A stretch of 64,000 nucleotides of DNA from a bacterium (GTDB taxonomy: Bacteria; Zixibacteria; MSB-5A5; GN15; FEB-12), in the NCBI GenBank assembly GCA_030605565.1, contig JAUWIB010000112.1:1-64000 (forward strand). Direction: 5' to 3'. A program made the position numbers and the translations under genes. Every line of letters begins with the position of its first letter. Position 1 is the stretch's first letter. The notes beneath the pieces are model-generated. The model saw only the letters and a program-made list of their open reading frames with translations. It was not told the origin of the DNA and did no database searches. Positions 59,008 to 64,000 of this stretch are shown piece after piece.

Positions 59008-61419
59008 TTATTCGATGTGAAGATCATACGGCATCCGGGCGTAGATGCCTTCCTCGCAAAGATCAGGGAGCAGTTTGATTCCGTCGTCCACAACGCTCGA
59101 TTCGCCCAAAAGGAGTCCTGCGATCGTGCGAAATAAAGATCGCCCCGGCAGTAGAAACAAGGGTCGCTTTACCGGGTAGACGGCGACGCGGTAGTCATCA
59201 ACTCCGGCCCGCCGAGCAGTGTAGTCGAGCGCCTGCCTGATACCTCCCAGTTCATCGATCAGACCGTTTTGTTTCGCTTCCCGACCGGTCCACACCTGCC
59301 CCTGCGCCAGAGCATCCACCGAGTCGATTCCCAGCTTGCGACTCTCGGAGACTAACTCAAGAAAGTGACCATAGAAAGCCTCCAGATGTGAGAAGTACTT
59401 GCGGCGTTCATCGTCGGTGAAAGGGCGCATGGTGGTAAGCATACCGGCGTACCGACCACGGGTGTACAATTCCTTGCCGAGATCGATTTTGTCATACAAG
59501 CCGCTAAGGTCGACCTTACCGCCGAAAATGCCGATCGATCCGGTGATGCTGCCCGGCTCGGCGAAGATGTACTGCGACGGCATGGCGACGTAGTAGCCGC
59601 CGGATGCGGCCACGTTGGCCATGGAGACGGTGAGCGGTTTGTGCTCAGCAGCTTTGGCGGCAATATGATGAATGTCCTCTCCGGCGAGCGCGAAGCCACC
59701 GGGGGAGTTGATGCGCAGCACGATTCCCGCTACCGAAGGATGGCTCATCGCCTGGGCAAAACCAAGCTTCATCAAAGCCGGAGTGACACTCTGACCGCGG
59801 CCGAGAGGATCGCCGCCTTTTGAGCTGATTTCACCATCGGCGACCACCATCGCTACTACCGGCTGGGGTGGCCAGCCGTCGTTCAGCAAGGTATCTCTGA
59901 GGTATCTCTTGAATGTTATCTGGGGAAGTGGTGACAAGAACTTCTCGTCGAGTTCGTCCCGATAGCTCAGGCCGTCAACGAGACCATACTCAATCGCCTC
60001 GGGGGAACTGAACGGGCCGTTGTCGATTATGCTTTTGACGGAGTCGACTGACAGCATGCGTCCGTCGGCAATGGCTGTTACCAACTGATCGTACAGATCA
60101 TCGAGCAACCGGTTGATCTGGGCGCGGTTTTCATGGGAAGATTCGCTTCGAGTGTACTGTTCTGCAGCCGTCTTGTAATCACCAACTCGCATGATATCGG
60201 CCTTGATACCCAGTTTGTCAAAGCTGCCGGCGTAGAACGTCAACTCCGCCCTCAGCCCCACTAATTTGAGTTGGTCCACCGGCGCCATGAGAATGCGGTC
60301 GGCGACACTGGCAACGTAGTAGGTAATGTTACCGGCCCGCGACAGGTGACAAGTGATCGGTTTGCCGTGGTTCTTGAAATCGACCAGAGCGGCGCGCAAC
60401 TCCTGAGCTTGAGCAAAGCCGAGAGACAAGCCGCGCAAACTGATGAGCATCTCATCGACCGACGGATCCTCAGACGCTCGGTAAATGTTGGTGATCAACG
60501 TCGCGAACGGTGTGCGCTGACGTCCGAAGATCGGCCGTGGAGGGTTTTCGGACAGGGAGCCGGAGAGACCGAGCGTCACCCGCCGACCGCGCGGTGGGAT
60601 CACGGACGGTTGCCGCAAATTCGTGCTGCCGACATACACGTCGGTGTGCTGATGGTCGCCGCCATCGGTGAAGTGAGCCTGCGACCCCACAAAATAATTC
60701 AGCAAGTTCGCCCGAAATCCGATCTGGAAGTTTCGGTCGGAATCCAGATACCCTCGAAAGTAGAGTCCGTTATTCGTAGCCAGTTCTGCGTGGTAAACGT
60801 AATCGGCATTTGACAGCCTGGTCCTGGTCGAGAGAAACATGTCAACCGACAGGGTGAGCCGTCGTCCCATCGGACGATAGGCCGCCGAATAACGCATTTC
60901 GGTTTCGGTCCGTCGGCCTTCATCGTTGCGAGCGTGATTGAGGTTCTCGAACACCGCCGCCCAGCGAAACTTATCGCGCCCACCCATCAGTCCGACATTC
61001 CAGAAATGCCTCTTGTGGAGATCGGGCGGACCCTCTTTGAAATAGCGATAGGAACCTCCCAGGTGCATGCCGCTTCCGAAGGTCATGCCCAGCGCAAACA
61101 GATACTCCTTGAAGTCATCACCATCGGGATTGTAAAGACTGCGGTAAGCCGTCGCCAGCCGATCACGGTTGGTGACAAAACCCCAACTGCGGGCCACCTT
61201 GTCATCGTCATAGCTCGTCATGAGCTGAAACGACGAAGCCGCATAGCGCGACAATCCGGCCGGGTTGACCCAGGCCGCTTCCGATCCAAACACTGACGCC
61301 GCGGGTTGGTAGTAAAAGACCGACTGAAGTTTTGAGACTCTCTGAGCCGAGATTGTTCCACCGACAGCCACGACGACTATCCCGGTCAGCACAAACCATC
61401 GAATCCAACGGTTATTCAC
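59008..61419 (-). CDS. Outer-membrane-barrel-like domain fused to signal peptide peptidase SppA
   Basis: An 803-aa exported protein starting at GTG (61417-61419), with AAGGAGC just upstream. The signal peptide is residues 1-25 (VLTGIVVVAVGGTISA). Residues about 30-290 are alternating beta-strands resembling a PorV/UPF0164-like barrel (AAWVNPAGLSRYAASSFQLM, GMHLGGSYRYFKEGP, FQIGFRANLLNYFVGSQAHF). Residues about 310-770 form the two-domain SppA: the general-base Lys416 in VGDYKTAAEQYTR and the nucleophile Ser606 in VAASGGYYVAMPSQYIFAEP, plus GIVLRINSPGGFALAGEDIH and GSITGSIGIFGGKVDL. Ordinary SppA is an inner-membrane protein; this architecture places the protease at the outer membrane or in the periplasm. 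It is the last gene of a three-gene operon. Confidence 0.85.
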   Translation of the reverse strand: MNNRWIRWFVLTGIVVVAVGGTISAQRVSKLQSVFYYQPAASVFGSEAAWVNPAGLSRYAASSFQLMTSYDDDKVARSWGFVTNRDRLATAYRSLYNPDGDDFKEYLFALGMTFGSGMHLGGSYRYFKEGPPDLHKRHFWNVGLMGGRDKFRWAAVFENLNHARNDEGRRTETEMRYSAAYRPMGRRLTLSVDMFLSTRTRLSNADYVYHAELATNNGLYFRGYLDSDRNFQIGFRANLLNYFVGSQAHFTDGGDHQHTDVYVGSTNLRQPSVIPPRGRRVTLGLSGSLSENPPRPIFGRQRTPFATLITNIYRASEDPSVDEMLISLRGLSLGFAQAQELRAALVDFKNHGKPITCHLSRAGNITYYVASVADRILMAPVDQLKLVGLRAELTFYAGSFDKLGIKADIMRVGDYKTAAEQYTRSESSHENRAQINRLLDDLYDQLVTAIADGRMLSVDSVKSIIDNGPFSSPEAIEYGLVDGLSYRDELDEKFLSPLPQITFKRYLRDTLLNDGWPPQPVVAMVVADGEISSKGGDPLGRGQSVTPALMKLGFAQAMSHPSVAGIVLRINSPGGFALAGEDIHHIAAKAAEHKPLTVSMANVAASGGYYVAMPSQYIFAEPGSITGSIGIFGGKVDLSGLYDKIDLGKELYTRGRYAGMLTTMRPFTDDERRKYFSHLEAFYGHFLELVSESRKLGIDSVDALAQGQVWTGREAKQNGLIDELGGIRQALDYTARRAGVDDYRVAVYPVKRPLFLLPGRSLFRTIAGLLLGESSVVDDGIKLLPDLCEEGIYARMPYDLHIE

Positions 61420-61430
61420 AACGAAGCTCC

Positions 61431-62474
61431 TTACTCACCGGCTGAAACGTAAATGTTGCCTTTGCCTCGAACGGAACCGCTTATCATGGCTCGGCCGTCA
61501 CCTACGAGGAGATTGAGCCGATTGGGTTCAACCAGTTCCGTCGTGAAGGGAAAGTTCTGCGCCTCGATCTTGCCGCCTTCGTCGACCGCCATTGCCAGGA
61601 CTGCGGAGAATTCCTGCGGAAGCCGCAACTCAATATCCTCGTACTTGTTGGTGATCAGGAGTTGCCCGGCATTCAGATCGCTGAGGATGATCACTATCGG
61701 TCCGGAGGTACACCGGATATAGCTTTTTTCGTCATCAGGGTCCCAATCCACGATTTCAATCCGGCCATACGCATTCTTGACGTTGAGGCCGCCGGTGAGT
61801 CCATTAATACGAATATCACCGCCATCATTTCGGAACACGGCCGGTTGCGTCAAGTCGCTTATACCCTCGGCCGTCAACCTCGAATTAGTAGTGACGACTC
61901 GAATCTGTCCGGAGATGTCGGTAACGGTAACACGGCGATTGGCCGTCTCCACCTCCAGTCGCTCCGAGATGTGAGCCACATCCAAACGGCCCAGCGAGGT
62001 CGTATTCTCAAAAGAAATAAAGGGACCGTCAGCGTCGATGTCAAAGTAAGCTGCGTCGATCTCGACCTCAAAGCCCTCTGGAATCTCCACCATCGCCTCA
62101 ACCAGGCCGGATTCATCATCCTTCCACGGGGCGGGATTCGGGGCGCGCATCTCCAGCCGCAGTCCGGTCGGCGCCGCACTGAGTGATACCGCGATTTGAT
62201 CGAGATAGTCCTCCGCTCGCGACTTGCGCGAGGTGCGAGCTCTCTTGGTATAGGTCAAGATCGCAGAATCGGTCGCGGTTGCCAAAATGGTCAACTCTCC
62301 CTGCAAACTACCGGCTGCTTTTATGACTAGCTTGTTGCCATTGCCCGGCAAGGTGGACGACTCCAACTCGCGGGTGGCAAATAACCCTTTCGATTCCTGC
62401 TCAACCTCCTGCGCCCAACAAGACGACAGATTCATCAACAAGGCCAGACCAACGGCCATCACTGAATTCTTCAT
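61431..62474 (-). CDS. Secreted DUF4097-like beta-solenoid protein
   Basis: A 347-aa exported protein with a signal peptide (MKNSVMAVGLALLMNLSSCWA). A Cys near its end raises the possibility of a lipoprotein, but the context SSC-W-A fits signal peptidase I better. The body has the repeated short strands of DUF4097 (SLGRLDVAHISERLEVETAN, RRVTVTDISGQIRVVTTNSR, GGDIRINGLTGGLNVKNAYG, GQLLITNKYEDIELRLPQEF), predicting a beta-solenoid. Function is unknown. It overlaps the upstream methyltransferase gene by 1 nt and precedes the SppA fusion by 11 bp. Confidence 0.8.
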   Translation of the reverse strand: MKNSVMAVGLALLMNLSSCWAQEVEQESKGLFATRELESSTLPGNGNKLVIKAAGSLQGELTILATATDSAILTYTKRARTSRKSRAEDYLDQIAVSLSAAPTGLRLEMRAPNPAPWKDDESGLVEAMVEIPEGFEVEIDAAYFDIDADGPFISFENTTSLGRLDVAHISERLEVETANRRVTVTDISGQIRVVTTNSRLTAEGISDLTQPAVFRNDGGDIRINGLTGGLNVKNAYGRIEIVDWDPDDEKSYIRCTSGPIVIILSDLNAGQLLITNKYEDIELRLPQEFSAVLAMAVDEGGKIEAQNFPFTTELVEPNRLNLLVGDGRAMISGSVRGKGNIYVSAGE

Positions 62475-63271
62475 CAGCTACTTTTTCCTGTGGTGTGATG
62501 GTAGATTCGCTGCATCATTATGGCTGCCGCCACGGCGGCGTTGAGAGAATCCACGCATCTTTCATGTTCCAATCTCCATCGGCAGTCCGAAACCTTCAGG
62601 ATCGATTCGGAAAGGCCTTCGGCTTCCGAACCGACAGCTAAGATCAGCCGGTTACGCCTGGCGCCTCTGAGGTCCACCGCGTTGCTCTTACCATTTACAT
62701 CGGCGGCAATCAGTCGGAACTTTCCTTTGCCGACCAGCGATGCTACATCGTCTGCCGCTGTGAGAATAAGGTCCACGCCGAAGATGGCGCCAACACTGGC
62801 TCGCACTACTTTCGGTGCATACGGATCGGCGCACTTTCCGGTCAGCAGCACCGGGTTGAAGCGAAAGGCCAGAGCACACCGCAAGAGCGTGCCGAGATTG
62901 CCCGGATCCGATATCCCATCGCACAATAGTACTGTACGATGCTCGGGGCGGAGAAGTTCATCGGACGAGCTTCGCGGCAAATCGAATACGCCCACGATTC
63001 CCTGCGAAGTCACGCTCTCCGATATCCCGTTCAACTCACGCGCAGAGACTTCGACAACCTGAACGCGACGCCGGCGAAATCGTTGGACCAGTTGATGACC
63101 CCGTTCTGCCAGTAGCGCCGGTGACCAGAGCAACAGTTCGGGGCGGACATCGTGCCGTATCGCTTCCTCAAGCAGCCGCACCCCTTCAGTCGCGAACCGG
63201 CCCAGAGCACGGCGACCTTTCCGCGTGCGCAACGACTTGATATCTTTTTGTTCCTTTTTGGTTATCGACAC
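62474..63271 (-). CDS. TrmH/SpoU-family RNA 2'-O-methyltransferase
   Basis: A 265-aa SPOUT enzyme that methylates the 2'-OH of a tRNA or rRNA nucleotide. The N-terminal substrate-binding part (RTRKGRRALGRFATEGVRLL, LLLWSPALLAERG) precedes the knot domain. Its motif 1 is LLCDGISDPGNLGTLLRCAL, with the Asn and Arg of motif 1, motif 2 is LILAVGSEAEGLSES and motif 3 is ERCVDSLNAAVAAAIMMQRI. The layout is like RlmB/TsnR-type enzymes; the target is not decided. I use the GTG at 63269-63271 (VSITKKEQKD), with AGAGG 9 nt upstream. Longer starts would run into the divergent patatin gene. Confidence 0.88.
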   Translation of the reverse strand: MSITKKEQKDIKSLRTRKGRRALGRFATEGVRLLEEAIRHDVRPELLLWSPALLAERGHQLVQRFRRRRVQVVEVSARELNGISESVTSQGIVGVFDLPRSSSDELLRPEHRTVLLCDGISDPGNLGTLLRCALAFRFNPVLLTGKCADPYAPKVVRASVGAIFGVDLILTAADDVASLVGKGKFRLIAADVNGKSNAVDLRGARRNRLILAVGSEAEGLSESILKVSDCRWRLEHERCVDSLNAAVAAAIMMQRIYHHTTGKSS

Positions 63272-63338
63272 CTTAAGTTGCCTCTGAGGTGAAAGACATT
63301 CAAGGCCTAATGAATCGCTCAATGCATCTACTTGGCAA

Positions 63339-64000
63339 GTGAAAACTCTGTTGACATGGCTGCTGCCGGCGCTGATTGTAATTATCCTGCCGATTGATGC
63401 CGCTTCTGATATTCTCATCGGCGGCCTTGACGGACTGGACCCGCATGACAATGGTGAGCGCTACCATGTCCTGCTGGCCCTTTCCGGCGGCGGGGCGCGC
63501 GGCATTGCCACTATCGGCCTGCTGAAGGCGTTTGAAGAAAAAGGTGTCGAGATTGAGGCCGTCACCGGGACATCTATTGGCGGGATTATCGGCGGTCTCT
63601 ACGCTTGTGGCTATAGTGCGGACGAGTTGGCGGACATCGTTCGCAACCTCGATCTGACCGGTCTTTTTTCCGATCAGCCGTCGCGTCGAACAATGTTCCT
63701 TACCCAGCGGGAAGAGCGCGACCGGCACCTGCTGTCAATTCGCTTCGATGGCTTCAAGCCCGTGATCCCCCGGGCTTTGACGGCCGGGCAAAAGCTGACC
63801 ACGATTCTGACGGCTTTGACGACGCGGGCCAACTACCACGCCGCGGGCAACTTCGACCGGCTGCCGATCCCCTTCAAGACGATCAGCACCGACATTGTCA
63901 GTGGCCGTGAAATCGTGCTCGACAGCGGCTCCCTGGCCGACGCCATGCGAGCTACGATGGGTTTTCCCCTGGCCTTCACTCCGCTCGACAAAGGCGACCA
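63339..64000 (+). CDS. Patatin-like phospholipase, 3' end outside the window
   Basis: The first 220 codons of a plus-strand gene are present, uninterrupted to the window edge. A signal peptide ([20 protein letters not shown]) is followed by the patatin hydrolase core: the oxyanion glycine loop [20 protein letters not shown] and the nucleophile elbow [20 protein letters not shown] (G-T-S-I-G). The segments [20 protein letters not shown] and [19 protein letters not shown] are typical of bacterial RssA/NTE-type and PlpD-type proteins. The catalytic Asp lies beyond the window. A secreted patatin is often followed by a BamA-like barrel, which cannot be checked here. The start is GTG at 63339, with no clear ribosome-binding site. 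It is divergent from trmH, 67 bp apart. Confidence 0.88.
   Translation, partial: MKTLLTWLLPALIVIILPIDAASDILIGGLDGLDPHDNGERYHVLLALSGGGARGIATIGLLKAFEEKGVEIEAVTGTSIGGIIGGLYACGYSADELADIVRNLDLTGLFSDQPSRRTMFLTQREERDRHLLSIRFDGFKPVIPRALTAGQKLTTILTALTTRANYHAAGNFDRLPIPFKTISTDIVSGREIVLDSGSLADAMRATMGFPLAFTPLDKGD

Overview
The window looks like chromosomal DNA of an uncultured, diderm, anaerobe-like bacterium of the FCB group. Candidate phylum Zixibacteria or a close relative is my best guess. The evidence is the set of large secreted proteins ending in paired dockerin-like repeats (the 'YLVDYMFNGGPPP' style), one protein with a C-terminal sorting domain of the type IX secretion kind, lipoproteins with TPR/TonB modules, and many short palindromic repeats between genes. 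I assign the taxon by recognising protein style, not by a search.

Layout. 1-2232: two unrecognised minus-strand genes, the first codons of a third with a striking hairpin leader, and a MITE-like repeat. 2233-3342: an EamA permease convergent with a PspC protein. 3484-13236: a secreted block made of two tandemly duplicated LVIVD beta-propeller genes and a 1622-residue gingipain-like (C25) protease, all three ending in the same dockerin-like tail. 13793-18536: a 1560-residue lipoprotein of Ig/Kre9-like repeats with a long leader. 19475-22981: DUF362, RsmE and an AI-2E/PerM-type permease among repeats. 23751-29302: a three-gene secreted operon (YdjY-like protein, alpha-toroid repeat protein, PKD/alpha-toroid/dockerin/T9SS protein). 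29737-32047: Crp/Fnr regulator, single-domain response regulator and HflX. 32665-34881: a TIGR00300 (ornithine cyclodeaminase-type) protein and a GNAT acetyltransferase.

34903-40437 is a compact operon reading sirtuin, TPR/TonB lipoprotein, pyrK, pyrD, pyrF; its last three junctions overlap. 40672-44038 holds a histidine-kinase-like, NtrC-like and GAF trio whose kinase and activator have lost several catalytic motifs. 44046-47090: mltG, ruvX and a secreted conserved protein. 47412-50988 carries two stand-alone PD-(D/E)XK restriction-like nucleases (HsdR_N type and HARE-HTH/Mrr type) around an ACT-domain gene and nfo (endonuclease IV). 51323-54359: a DUF433/HTH protein, RidA, a small membrane protein and an aldehyde dehydrogenase. 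54998-57843: PilV/PilW/PilX-type minor pilins. 58084-58527: an orphan gene between direct repeats. 59008-63271: trmH-like, DUF4097 and an outer-membrane-barrel/SppA fusion in one operon. The window ends inside a patatin-like phospholipase gene.

Intergenic DNA is unusually rich in repeats. There are four copies of a 162-175 bp MITE-like element with GAGGCTGTCTCA ends, a second MITE/REP family with CTTGTTGA ends and one apparent chimera of the two. There are also several families of short hairpins in which the loop is constant while the stem changes on both sides. I saw no tRNA, rRNA, CRISPR array, transposase or integrase.
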